From the NCBI RefSeq assembly GCF_050948175.1, contig NW_027490122.1, positions 1,240,001-1,304,000 on the forward strand: 64,000 nt of DNA. The letters run 5' to 3'. This document shows positions 11,836 to 24,700 of the stretch, one piece after another. The DNA is from Xylocopa sonorina (Eukaryota; Arthropoda; Insecta; Hymenoptera; Apidae). The position numbers and the translations under genes are program-made. The notes under the pieces are model-generated. The model had not been told where the DNA came from. It worked only from the letters and a program-made list of their open reading frames with translations, and ran no database searches. Numbering within the stretch: the stretch's first letter is position 1; every line of letters begins with the position of its first letter.

Positions 11836-14800
11836 GCAAACCCTATTCCCTTACAAGGAAGTGTCGCATTAACATTCATTTGAAGTGTAGACGAGGAATA
11901 CATAACACTTCGCAAATCATATTATACCTTACCAAGAAACATAGAAATGAGATGCGATATCGCGTTTTAAGAATCATAAGAACCCTATTGCTACGATACG
12001 TAGAAATCTGCAAACGCTATTGCCTTGCAAGGAAGTGTCGCATTTACATTCATTTGAAGTGTAGACGAGGAATACATAACACTTCGCAAATCATACTATA
12101 TCTTACCATGAAACATAGAAATGAGATGCGATATCGCGTTTTAAGAAGCATTAGAACTCTATTGCTACGATAGCTAGACATCTGCAAACGCTATTTCCTT
12201 GCAAGGAAGTGTCGCATTTACATTCATTTGAAGTGTAGACGAGGAATACATGACACTTCGCAAATCATATTACATCATACCATGAAACATAGAAATGAGA
12301 TGCGATATCGCGTTTTAAGCAGCATTAGAACACTATTGCTACGATAGATAGACATTCGCAAACGCTATTTCCTTGCAAGGAAGTGTCGCATTTACATTCA
12401 TTTGAAGTGTAGACGAGGTATACATGACACTTCGCAATTCATATTATATCTTACCATGAAACATAGAAATGAGATGCGATATCGCGGTTTAAGAAGCATT
12501 TGAACTCTATTGCTACGATACGTAGACATCTGCAAACGCTATTTCCTTGCAAGGAAGTGTCGCATTTACATTCATTTCAATCGTAGACAAGGAATGCATA
12601 ACACTTCGCAATGAATATTATATCTTACCATGAAACATAGAAATGAGATGCGATATCGCGTTTTAAGAATCATAAGAAATCTATTGCTACGATACGTAGA
12701 CACCTGCAAACGCTATTTCCTTGCAAGGAAGTGTCGCATTTACATTCATTTGAAGTGTAGAAGAGGAATACATAACACTTCGCAAATCATATTATATCTT
12801 ACCATGAAACATAGAAATGAGATGCGATATCGCGTTCTAAGAATCATAAGAACTCTATTGCTACGATACGTAGACATCTGCAAACGCTATTTCATTGTAA
12901 GTAAGTGTCGCATTTACATTCATTTGAAGTGTAGACGAGGAATACATAACACTTGGCAAATCGTAATATATCTTACCATGAAACATAGAAATGAGATGCG
13001 ATACCGCGTTTTAAGAAGCATTAGAACACTATTGCTACGATAGGTAGACATTCGCAAACGCTATTTCCTTGCAAGGAAGTGTCGCATTCACATTCATTTG
13101 AAGTGTGGACGAGGAATAAATGACACTTCGCAAATCATATTATATCTTACCATGAAACATAGAAATAAGATGCGATATCGCGTTTCAGAAGCATTACAAA
13201 TCTATTGCTGCGATAGGTAGACATCTGCAAACGCTATTTCCTTACAAGGAAGTGTCGCATTTACATTCATTTGAAGTGCAGACGAGGAATACATAACGCT
13301 TCGCAAATCATATTATATCTTACCATGAAACATAGAAATGAGATGCGATATCGCGTTTTAAGAAGCATTACAAATCTATTGCTGCGATAGGTAGACATCT
13401 GCAAACCCTATTCCCTTACAAGGAAGTGTCGCATTAACATTCATTTGAAGTGTAGACGAGGAATACATAACACTTCGCAAATCATATTATACCTTACCAA
13501 GAAACATAGAAATGAGATGCGATATCGCGTTTTAAGAATCATAAGAACTCTATTGCTACGATAGGTAGAAATCTGCAAACGCTATTGCCTTGCAAGGAAG
13601 TGTCGCATTTACATTCATTTGAAGTTTAGACGAGGAATACATAACACTTCGCAAATCATACTATATCTTACCATGAAACATAGAAATGAGATGCGATATC
13701 GCGTTTTAAGAAGCATTAGAACTCTATTGCTACGATAGCTAGACATCTGCAAACGCTATTTCCTTGCAAGGAAGTGTCGCATTTACATTCATTTGAAGTG
13801 TAGACGAGGAATACATGACGCTTCGCAAATCATATTATATCTTACCATGAAACATAGAAATGAGATGCGATATCGCGTTTTAAGCAGCATTAGAACACTA
13901 TTGCTACGATAGATAGACATTCGCAAACGCTATTTCCTTGCAAGGAAGTGTCGCATTTACATTCATTTGAAGTGTAGACGAGGTATACATGACACTTCGC
14001 AATTCATATTATATCTTACCATGAAACATAGAAATGAGATGCGATATCGCGGTTTAAGAAGCATTTGAACTCTATTGCTACGATACGTAGACATCTGCAA
14101 ACGCTATTTCCTTGCAATGAAGTGTCGCATTTACATTCATTTCAATCGTAGACAAGGAATGCATAACACTTCGCAATGAATATTATATCTTACCATGAAA
14201 CATAGAAATGAGATGCGATACCGCGTTTTAAGAAGCATTAGAACACTATTGCTACGATAGGTAGACATTCGCAAACGCTATTTCCTTGCAAGGAAGTGTC
14301 GCATTCACATTCATTTGAAGTGTGGACGAGGAATAAATGACACTTCGCAAATCATATTATATCTTACCATGAAACATAGAAATAAGATGCGATATCGCGT
14401 TTCAGAAGCATTACTAATCTATTGCTGCGATAGGTAGACATCTGCAAACGCTATTTCCTTACAAGGAAGTGTCGCATTTACATTCATTTGAAGTGCAGAC
14501 GAGGAATACATAACGCTTCGCAAATCATATTATACCTTACCATGAAACATAGAAATGAGATGCGATATCGCGTTTTAAGAATCATAAGAATTCCATTGCT
14601 ACGATACGTAGACATCTGCAAACCCTATTTCCTTGCAAGGAAGTGTCGCATTTACATTCATTTGAAGTATAGACGAGGAATACATAACACTTCGCAAATC
14701 ATATTATATCTTACCATGAAACATAGAAATGAGATGCGATATCGCGTTTTAAGAAGCATTAGAACTCTATTGCTACGATACCTAGACATCTGCATCGCTA

Positions 14801-15420
14801 ATTCCTTGCAAGTAAGTGTCGCATTTACATTCACTTGAAGTGTAGACGAGGAATACATGACACTTCGCAAATCATATTATATCTTACCATGAAACATAGA
14901 AATGAGATGCGATATCGCGTTCTAAGAAGCATTACAAATCTATTGCTGCGATAGGTAGACATCTGCAAACCCTATTCCCTTACAAGGAAGTGTCGCATTA
15001 ACATTCATTTGAAGTGTAGACGAGGAATACATAACACTTCGCAAATCATATTATACCTTACCAAGAAACATAGAAATGAGATGCGATATCGCGTTTTAAG
15101 AATCATAAGAACTCTATTGCTACGATACGTAGAAATCTGCAAACGCTATTGCCTTGCAAGGAAGTGTCGCATTTACATTCATTTGAAGTGTAGACGAGGA
15201 ATACATAACACTTCGCAAATCATACTATATCTTACCATGAAACATAGAAATGAGATGCGATATCGCGTTTTAAGAAGCATTAGAACTCTATTGCTACGAT
15301 AGCTAGACATCTGCAAACGCTATTTCCTTGCAAGGAAGTGTCGCATTTACATTCATTTGAAGTGTAGACGAGGAATACATGACACTTCGCAAATCATATT
15401 ATATCTTACCATGAAACATA
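11826..15420 (+). repeat. 9-unit (1564/1565-bp) higher-order repeat, about 2.3 copies
   Basis: The anchor unit GCAAACCCTATTCCCTTAC with GCATTAACATTC occurs at about 11826, 13391 and 14955, with spacings of 1565 and 1564. It is followed each time by CATTATACCTTACCAAG, GTAGAAATCTGC with ATTGCCTTGC, and GCTAGACATCTGC (12174, 13739, 15303). The copies are not simple replicas: two units present at about 12611-12958 are missing from the second copy, and two others (about 14530-14870, including a 173-bp unit) are present only there, so the length stays the same. Confidence 0.75.
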
Positions 15421-15638
15421 GAAATGAGATGCGATATCGCGTTTTAAGAAGCATTAGAACTCTATTGCTACGATAGGTAGACATTCGCAAACGCTATTTC
15501 CTTGCAAGGAAGTGTCGCATTCACATTCATTTGAAATGTAGATGAGGAATACATAACACTTCGCTAATCATATTATATCTTACCATGAAACATAGAAATG
15601 AGATGCGATATCGCGTTTTAAGAAGCATTTGAACCCTA

Positions 15639-16682
15639 TTGCTTCGATACGTAGACATCTGCAAACGCTATTTCCTTGCAAGGAAGTGTCGCATTTACAT
15701 TCATTTGAAGCGTAGACGAGGAATACATAACACTTCGCAAATCGTATTATATCTTACCATGAAACATAGAGATGAGATGCGATATCGCGTTTTAAGAAGC
15801 ATTAGAACACTATTGCTACGATAGGTAGACATTCGCAAACGCTATTTCCTTGCAAGGAAGTGTCGCATTTACATTCATTTGAAGTGTAGACGAGGAATAC
15901 ATGACACTTCGCAAATCATATTATATCTTACCATGAAACATAGAAATGAGATGCGATATCGCGTTTTAAGAAGCATTAGAACTCTATTGCTACGATAGGT
16001 AGACATTCGCAAACGCTATTTCCTTGCAAGGAAGTGTCGCATTCACATTCATTTGAAATGTAGATGAGGAATACATAACACTTCGCTAATCATATTATAT
16101 CTTACCATGAAACATAGAAATGAGATGCGATATCGCGTTTTAAGAAGCATTTGAACCCTATTGCTTCGATACGTAGACATCTGCAAACGCTATTTCCTTG
16201 CAAGGAAGTGTCGCATTTACATTCATTTGAAGCGTAGACGAGGAATAAATAACACTTCGCAAATCGTATTATATCTTACCATGAAACATAGAGATGAGAT
16301 GCGATATCGCGTTTTAAGAAGCATTAGAACACTATTGCTACGATAGGTAGACATTCGCAAACGCTATTTCCTTGCAAGGAAGTGTCGCATTCACATTCAT
16401 TTGAAGTGTAGACGAGGAATACATAACACTTCGCAAATCACATTATATCTTACCATGAAACATAGAAATGAGATGTGATATCGCGTTTTAAGAATCATAA
16501 GAACTCTATTGCTACGATACGTAGACATCTGTAAACGCTATTTCCTTGCAAGGAAGTGTCGCATTTACATTCATTTGAAGTGTAGACGAGGAATACATAA
16601 CACTTCGCAAATCATAATATATCTTACCATGAAACATAGAAATGAGGTGCGATATCGCGTTTTAAGAAGCATTTGAACTCTA
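15639..16682 (+). repeat. 3-unit (522-bp) repeat nested in the 12-unit repeat, left copy
   Basis: The trio TTCGATACG with GAAGCGTAGACG, then a CATTCGC unit, then an ATGTAGATGAGG unit with CTTCGCTAATC appears twice in a row around 15480-16000 and 16000-16520, offset 522. The right copy of the 12-unit repeat contains the same pair, so the 3-unit duplication came before the 12-unit one. Confidence 0.75.
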
Positions 16683-17726
16683 TTGCTTCGATTCGTAGAC
16701 ATCTGCAAACGCTATTTCCTTGCAAGGAAGTGTCGCATTTACATTCATTTGAAGTGTAGACGAGGAATACATAACACTTCGCAAATCATATTATATCTTA
16801 CCATGAAACATAGAGATGAGATGCGATATCGCGTTTTAAGAAGCATTAGAACACTATTGCTATGATAGGCAGACATTCGTAAACGCTATTCCCTTGCAAG
16901 GAAGTGTCGCATTTACATTCATTTGAAGTGTAGACGAGGAATACATAACACTTCGCAAATCATAATATATCTTACCATGAAACATAGAAATGAGGTGCGA
17001 TATCGCGTTTTAAGAAGCATTTGAACTCTATTGCTTCGATTCGTAGACATCTGCAAACGCTATTTCCTTGCAAGGAAGTGTCGCATTTACATTCATTTGA
17101 AGTGTAGACGAGGAATACATAACACTTCGCAAATCATATTATATCTTACCATGAAACATAGAGATGAGATGCGATATCGCGTTTTAAGAAGCATTAGAGC
17201 ACTATTGCTATGATAGGTAGACATTCGTAAACGCTATTCCCTTGCAAGGAAGTGTCGCATTTACATTCATTTGAAGTGTAGACGAGGAATACATAACACT
17301 TCGCAAATCATACTATATCTTACCATGAAACATAGAAATGAGATGCGATATCGCGTTTTAAGAAGCATTAGAACTCTATTGCTACGATAGCTAGACATCT
17401 GCAAACGCTATTTCCTTGCAAGGAAGTGTCGCATTTACATTCATTTGAAGTGTAGACGAGGAATACATGACACTTCGCAAATCATATTATATCTTACCAT
17501 GTGACATAGAAATGAGATGCGATATCGCGTTTTAAGAAGCATTAGAACTCTATTGCTACGATAGGTAGACATTCGCAAACGCTATTTCCTTGCAAGGAAG
17601 TGTCGCATTCACATTCATTTGAAATGTAGATGAGGAATACATAACACTTCGCTAATCATATTATATCTTACCATGAAACATAGAAATGAGATGCGATATC
17701 GCGTTTTAAGAAGCATTTGAACCCTA

Positions 17727-18770
17727 TTGCTTCGATACGTAGACATCTGCAAACGCTATTTCCTTGCAAGGAAGTGTCGCATTTACATTCATTTGAAGCG
17801 TAGACGAGGAATACATAACACTTCGCAAATCGTATTATATCTTACCATGAAACATAGAGATGAGATGCGATATCGCGTTTTAAGAAGCATTAGAACACTA
17901 TTGCTACGATAGGTAGACATTCGCAAACGCTATTTCCTTGCAAGGAAGTGTCGCATTTACATTCATTTGAAGTGTAGACGAGGAATACATGACACTTCGC
18001 AAATCATATTATATCTTACCATGAAACATAGAAATGAGATGCGATATCGCGTTTTAAGAAGCATTAGAACTCTATTGCTACGATAGGTAGACATTCGCAA
18101 ACGCTATTTCCTTGCAAGGAAGTGTCGCATTCACATTCATTTGAAATGTAGATGAGGAATACATAACACTTCGCTAATCATATTATATCTTACCATGAAA
18201 CATAGAAATGAGATGCGATATCGCGTTTTAAGAAGCATTTGAACCCTATTGCTTCGATACGTAGACATCTGCAAACGCTATTTCCTTGCAAGGAAGTGTC
18301 GCATTTACATTCATTTGAAGCGTAGACGAGGAATACATAACACTTCGCAAATCGTATTATATCTTACCATGAAACATAGAGATGAGATGCGATATCGCGT
18401 TTTAAGAAGCATTAGAACACTATTGCTACGATAGGTAGACATTCGCAAACGCTATTTCCTTGCAAGGAAGTGTCGCATTCACATTCATTTGAAGTGTAGA
18501 CGAGGAATACATAACACTTCGCAAATCACATTATATCTTACCATGAAACATAGAAATGAGATGTGATATCGCGTTTTAAGAATCATAAGAACTCTATTGC
18601 TACGATACGTAGACATCTGTAAACGCTATTTCCTTGCAAGGAAGTGTCGCATTTACATTCATTTGAAGTGTAGACGAGGAATACATAACACTTCGCAAAT
18701 CATAATATATCTTACCATGAAACATAGAAATGAGGTGCGATATCGCGTTTTAAGAAGCATTTGAACTCTA
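17727..18770 (+). repeat. 3-unit (522-bp) repeat nested in the 12-unit repeat, right copy
   Basis: Counterpart of the nested pair at 15639-16682, shifted by 2088. The two trios begin at 17727 and 18249. One private change in the right copy is TACCATGTGACATAG near 17500. Confidence 0.75.
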
Positions 18771-19050
18771 TTGCTTCGATTCGTAGACATCTGCAAACGC
18801 TATTTCCTTGCAAGGAAGTGTCGCATTTACATTCATTTGAAGTGTAGACGAGGAATACATAACACTTCGCAAATCATATTATATCTTACCATGAAACATA
18901 GAGATGAGATGCGATATCGCGTTTTAAGAAGCATTAGAACACTATTGCTATGATAGGTAGACATTCGTAAACGCTATTCCCTTGCAAGGAAGTGTCGCAT
19001 TTACATTCATTTGAAGTGTAGACGAGGAATACATAACACTTCGCAAATCA

Positions 19051-20875
19051 TATTATATCTTACCATGAAACATAGAAATGAGATGCGATATCGCGTTTTA
19101 AGAAGCATTTGAACTCTATTGCTACGATACGTAGACATCTGCAAACGCTATTTCCTTGCAAGGAAGTGTCGCATTCACATTCATTTGAAGTGTAGATCGA
19201 GGAATACATAACACTTCGCTAATCATATTATATCTTACCATGAAACATAGAAATGAGATGTGATATCGCGTTTTAAGAATCATAAGAAATCTATTGCTAC
19301 GATACGTAGACATCTGCAAACGCTATTTCCTTGCAAGGAAGTGTCGCATTTACATTCATTTGAATCGTAGACGAGGAATGCATAACACTTCGCAAATCAT
19401 ATTATATCTTACCATGAAACATAGAAATGAGATGCGATATCGCGTTTTAAGCAGCATTAGAACACTATTGCTACGATAGATGGACATTCGCAAACGCTAT
19501 TTCCTTGCAAGGAAGTGTCGCATTTACATTCATTTGAAGTGTAGACGAGGAATACATAACACTTCGCAAATCATATTATATCTTACCATGAAACATAGAA
19601 ATGAGATGCGATATCGCGTTTTAAGAAGCATTAGAACACTATTGCTACGGTAGGTAGACGTTTGCAAACGCTATTTCCTTGCAAGGAAGTGTCGCATTTA
19701 CATTCATTTGAAGTGTAGACGAGGAATACATGACACTTCGCAAATCATATTATATCTTACCATGGAACATAGAAATGAGATGCGATATCGCGTTTTAAGA
19801 AGCATTAGAACTCTATTGCTACGATAGGTAGACATCTGCAAACGCTATTGCCTTACAAGGAAGTGTCGCATTTACATTTATTTGAAGTGTAGACGAGGAA
19901 TACATGACACTTCGCAAATCATATTATATCTTACCATGGAACATAGAAATGAGATGCGATATCGCGTTTTAAGAATCATAAGAACTCCATTGCTACGATA
20001 CGTAGACATCTGCAAACGCTATTTCCTTGCATGGAAGTTTCGCATTTACATGCATTTGAAGTGTAGACGAGGAATACATGACACTTCGCAAATCATATTA
20101 TATCTTACCATGGAACATAGAAATGAGATGCGATATCGCGTTTTAAGAAGCATTAGAACTCTATTGCTACGATAGGTAGACATCTGCAAACGCTATTTCC
20201 TTACAAGGAAGTGTCGCATTTACATTCATTTGAAGTGTAGACGAGGAAAACATAACACTTCGCAAATCATACTATATCTTACCATGAAAACATAGAACTG
20301 AGATGCGATATCGCGTTTTAAGAAGCATTAGAACACTATTGCTACGATAGGTAGACATTTGCAAACGCTATTTCCTTGCAAAGAAGTGTCGCATTTACAT
20401 GCATTTGAAGTGTAGAGGAGGAATACATGACACTTCGCAAATCATATTATATCTTACCATGGAACATAGAAATGAGATGCGATATCGCGTTTTAAGAAAC
20501 ATAAGAACACTATTGCTACGATACGTAGACATCTGCAAACGCTATTTCCTTGCAAGTAAGTGTCGCATTTACATTCATTTGAAGTGTAGACGAGGAATAC
20601 ATAACACTTCGCAAATCATAATATATCTTACCATGAAACATAGAAATGAGATGCGATAACGCGTTTTAAGAAGCATTTGAACCCTATTGCTTCGATACGA
20701 AGACATCTGCAAACGCTATTTCCTTGCAAGGAAGTGTCGCATTTACATTCATTTGAAGTGTAGACGAGGAATACATAACACTTCGCAAATCATATTATAT
20801 CTTACCATGAAACATAGAGATGAGATGCGATATCGTGTTTCAAGAAGCATTAGAACACTATTGCTATGATAGGTA
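19051..20875 (+). repeat. Mixed satellite units with two single-base insertions
   Basis: About ten units. Two of the four insertions in the window are here: TAGATCGAGG at about 19193 and CATGAAAACATAG at about 20283. The unit starting near 19310 has GAATCGTAGACGAGGAATGC and TTAAGCAGCATTAG, a subtype seen again near 35.7, 37.1, 44.2, 53.1 and 56.6 kb. The stretch 19888-20330 pairs with 9.8-10.2 kb. Confidence 0.75.
19195..19200 (+). repeat. Single-base insertion, GATCGA for GACGA
   Basis: One of four one-base gains in the window. The others are GAAAACAT at 20286, CAAAGG at 58638 and GAAAATG at 59885. Each is private to one unit, unlike the shared deletions. Unit phase changes by +1 after each, which agrees with the spacing downstream. 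Confidence 0.85.
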
Positions 20876-22160
20876 GACATTCGCAACCGCTATTTCCTTG
20901 CAAGGAAGTGTCGCATTTACATTCATTTGAAGTGTAGACGAGGAATACATAACACATCGCAAATCATATTATATCTTACCATGAAACATAGAAATGAGAT
21001 GCGATATCGCGTTTTAAGAAGCATTTGAACTCTATTGCTTCGATACGTAGACATCTGCAAACGCTATTTCCTTGCAAGGAAGTGTCGCATTTACATTCAT
21101 TTGAAGTGTAGACGAGGAATACATAACACTTCGCAAATCATATTATATCTTACCATGAAACATAGAGATGAGATGCGATATCGCGTTTTAAGAAGCATTA
21201 GAACACTATTGCTACGATAGATGGATATTCGCAAACGATATTTCCTTGCAAGGAAGTGTCTCATTTACATTCATTTGAAGTGTAGACGAGGAATACATAA
21301 CACTTCGCAAATCATATTATATCTTACCATGAAATATAGAAATGAGATGCGATATCGCGTTTTACGAAGCATTAGATCTCTATTGCTACGGTAGGTAGAC
21401 GTTTGCAAACGCTATTTCCTTGCAAGGAAGTGTCGCATTTACATTCATTTGAAGTGTAGACGAGGAATACATAACACTTCGCAAATCATATTATATCTTA
21501 CCATGAAACATAGAAATGAGATGCGATATCACGTTTTAAGAAACATTAGAAATCTATTGCTACGATACGTAGATATCTGCAAACGCTATTTCCTAGCGAG
21601 GAAGTTTCGCATTCACATTCATTTGAAGTGTAGACGAGGAATACATAACACTTCGCAAATCATATTATATCTTACCATGAAACATAGAGATAAGATGCGA
21701 TATCGTGTTTTAAGAAGCATTAGAACACTATTGCTATGATAGGTAGACATTCGCAACCGCTATTTCCTTGCAAGGAAGTGTCGCATTTACATTCATTTGA
21801 AGTGTAGACGAGGAATACATAACACATCGCAAATCATATTATATCTTACCATGAAACATAGAAATGAGATGCGATATCGCGTTTTAAGAAGCATTTGAAC
21901 TCTATTGCTTCGATACGTAGACATCTGCAAACGCTATTTCCTTGCAAGGAAGTGTCGCATTTACATTCATTTGAAGTGTTGACGAGGAATACATAACACT
22001 TCGCAAATCATATTATATCTTACCATGAAACATAGAGATGAGATGCGATATCGCGTTTTAAGAAGCATTAGAACACTATTGCTACGATAGATGGATATTC
22101 GCAAACGATATTTCCTTGCAAGGAAGTGTCGCATTTACATTCATTTGAAGTGTAGACGAG
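20876..22160 (+). repeat. 5-unit (870-bp) duplication related to the left edge
   Basis: The GCAACCGCTATTT unit with the rare CATAACACATCGC occurs at 20876 and 21746, offset 870. It is followed each time by the TTCGATACG unit and the ATGGATATTCGCAAACGAT unit. Bases 20876-21515 also match 1-640, including TTTTACGAAGCATTAG and TACGGTAGGTAGACG, at an offset of 120 units less five bases of drift. Confidence 0.78.
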
Positions 22161-23839
22161 GAATACATGACACTTCGCAAATCAAATTATATCTTACCAT
22201 GAAATATAGAAATGAGATGCGATATCGCGTTTTAAGAAGCATAAGAACTCTATTGCTACGATAGGTAGACGTTTGCAAACGCTATTTCCTTGCAAGGAAG
22301 TGTCGCATTTACATTCATTTGAAGTGTAGACGAGGAATACATAACACTTCGGAAATCATTTTATATCTTACCATGAAACATAGAAATGAGATGCGATATC
22401 GCGTTTTAAGAATCATAAGAACTCTATTGCTACGATACCTGGATATCTGCAGACGCTATTTCCTATCAGGGAAGTGTGGCATTTACATTCATTTGAAGTG
22501 TAGACGAGAAATACATGACACTTCGCAAATCATATTATATCTTACCATGAAACATAGAAGTGAGATGCGGCATCGCGTTTTAAGAAGCATTGGAAATCTA
22601 TTGCTACGATACGTAGACAACTGCAAACGCTATTTCCTAGCGAGGAAGTGTCGCATTCACATTCATGTGAAGTGTAGACGAGGAATACATAACACTTCGC
22701 AAATCATATTATATCTTACCATGAAACATAGAAATGAGATGCGATATCGCGTTTTAAGAAGCATTAGAACTCTATTGCTGCGATACCTAGACATCTGCAG
22801 ACGCTATTTCCTAGCAAGGTAGTGTCGCATTTACATTCATTTGAAGTGTAGACGAGGAATACATGACACTTCGCAAATCATATTATATCTTACCATGAAA
22901 CATAGAAATGAGATGCGATATCGCGTTTTAAGAATCATAAGAACTCTATTGCTACGATAGGTAGACATCTGCAAACGCTATTTCCTAGCGAGGAAGTGTC
23001 GCATTCACATTCATTTGTAGTGTAGACGACGAATACATAACACTTCGCAAATCATATTATATCTTACCATGAAACATAGAAATGAGATGCGATATGGCGT
23101 TTTAAGGAGCATTAGAACTCTATTGCTGCGATACCTAGACATCTACAGACGCTATTTCCTTGCAAGGAAGTGTCGCATTCACATTCATTTGAAGTGTAGA
23201 CGAGGAATACATAACACTTCGCTAATCATATTATATCTTACCATGAAACATAGAAATGAGATGTGATATCGCGCTTTAAGAATCATAAGAACTCTATTGC
23301 TACGATACGTAGACATCTGCAAACGCTATTTCCTTGCAAGGAAGTGTCGCATTTACATTCATTTGAATCGTAGACGAGGAATGCATAACACATCGCAATT
23401 CATATTATATCTTACCATTAAACATAGAAATGAGATGCGATATCGCGTTTTAAGAAGCATTAGAACACTATTGCTACGATAGATGGATATTCGCAAACGC
23501 TATTTCCTTGCAACGAAGTGTCGCATTTACATTCATTTGAAGTGTGGACGAGGAATACATGACACTTCGCAAATCATATTATATCTTACATGAAACATAG
23601 AAATGAGATGCGATATCGCGTTTTAAGATGCATTAGAACTCTATTGCTGCGATACCTAGACATCTGCAGACGCTATTTCCTAGCAAGGTAGTGTCGCATT
23701 TACATTCATTTGAAGTGTAGACGAGGAATACATAACACTTCGCAAATCATATTATATCTTACCATGAAACATAGAAATGTGATGCGATATCGCGTTTTAT
23801 GAAGCATTAGAAATCTATTGCTACGATACGTAGACATCT
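22161..23839 (+). repeat. Mixed units including the first TATCAGGG and TTACATG forms
   Basis: About ten units. One carries TCCTATCAGGGAAG at 22461, otherwise found only at 60026 and 62462. Three have GCGATACCTAGACATCT or similar followed by AGCAAGGTAGTGTC. The first TTACATG unit lies at 23586. No clear local higher-order period. Confidence 0.72.
23586..23592 (+). repeat. 173-bp unit marker TTACATG, first of five
   Basis: TTACCATG has lost one C. Copies are at 23586, 25847, 28281, 31063 and 31584, always in a unit with GCAACGAAG and GTGTGGACGAGG. The same haplotype without the deletion occurs near 1591 and 2809. Confidence 0.88.
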
Positions 23840-24700
23840 GCAAACGCTATTTCCTTGCAAGGAAGTGTCGCATTTACATTCATTTCAGTCGTATACTAGG
23901 AATGCATAACACTTCGCAATGAATATTATATCTTACCATGAAACATAGAAATGTGATGCGATATCGCGTTTTATGAAGCATTAGAAATCTATTGCTACGA
24001 TACGTAGACATCTGCAAACGATATTTCCTTGCAAGGAAGTGTCTCATTTACATTCACTTGAAGTGTAGACGAGGAATACATAACACTTCGCAAATCATAT
24101 TAGATCTTACCATGAAATATAGAAATGAGATGCGATATCGCGTTTTAAGAAGCATTAGAACTCTATTGCTACGGTAGGTAGACGTTTGCAAGCGCTATTT
24201 CCTTGCAAGGAAGTGTCGCATTTACATTCACTTGAAGTGTAGACGAGGAATACATAACACTTCGCAAATCATATTATATCTTACCATGAAACATAGAAAT
24301 GAGATGCGATATCGCGTTTTGAGAAGCATTTGAACTCTATTGCTACGATACGTAGACATCTGCAAACGCTATTTCCTTGCAAGGAAGTGTCGCATTTACA
24401 TTCATTTCAGTCGTATACGAGGAATGCATAACACTTCGCAATGAATATTATATCTTACCATGAAACATAGAAATGTGATGCGATATCGCGTTTTATGAAG
24501 CATTAGAACTCTATTGCTACGATACCTAGACATCTGCAGACGCTATTTCCTAGCAAGGAAGTGTCGCATATACTTTCATTTGAAGTGTAGACGAGGAATA
24601 CATAACACTTCGCAAATCATATTATACCTTACCATGAAACATAGAAATGAGATGCGATATCGCGTTTTAAGAATCATAAGAACTCCATTGCTACGGTAGG
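23840..24700 (+). repeat. Five-unit segment duplicated at 32.0-32.9 kb
   Basis: Markers CAAACGATATTTCC with TGTCTCATTT, TACGGTAGGTAGACGTTTGCAAGCGC, TTCAGTCGTATACGAGG, CAATGAATATT, and GATACCTAGACATCTGCAG occur in the same order at about 32170-32870. The offset is 8172, which is 47 units less six bases, matching the indels in between. Confidence 0.78.

Larger units (their letters stand above)
15150..19050 (+). repeat. 12-unit (2088-bp) higher-order repeat, nearly two copies
   Basis: About 15200-16960 matches 17290-19050 at an offset of exactly 2088. Shared markers in order are CATACTATATC (15222, 17310), GCTAGACATCTGC (15303, 17391), the ATGTAGATGAGG units, GAAGCGTAGACG, TCGTATTATATC, GATGTGATATC and GATTCGTAGACATC. 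No length change occurs inside either copy. Confidence 0.85.
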
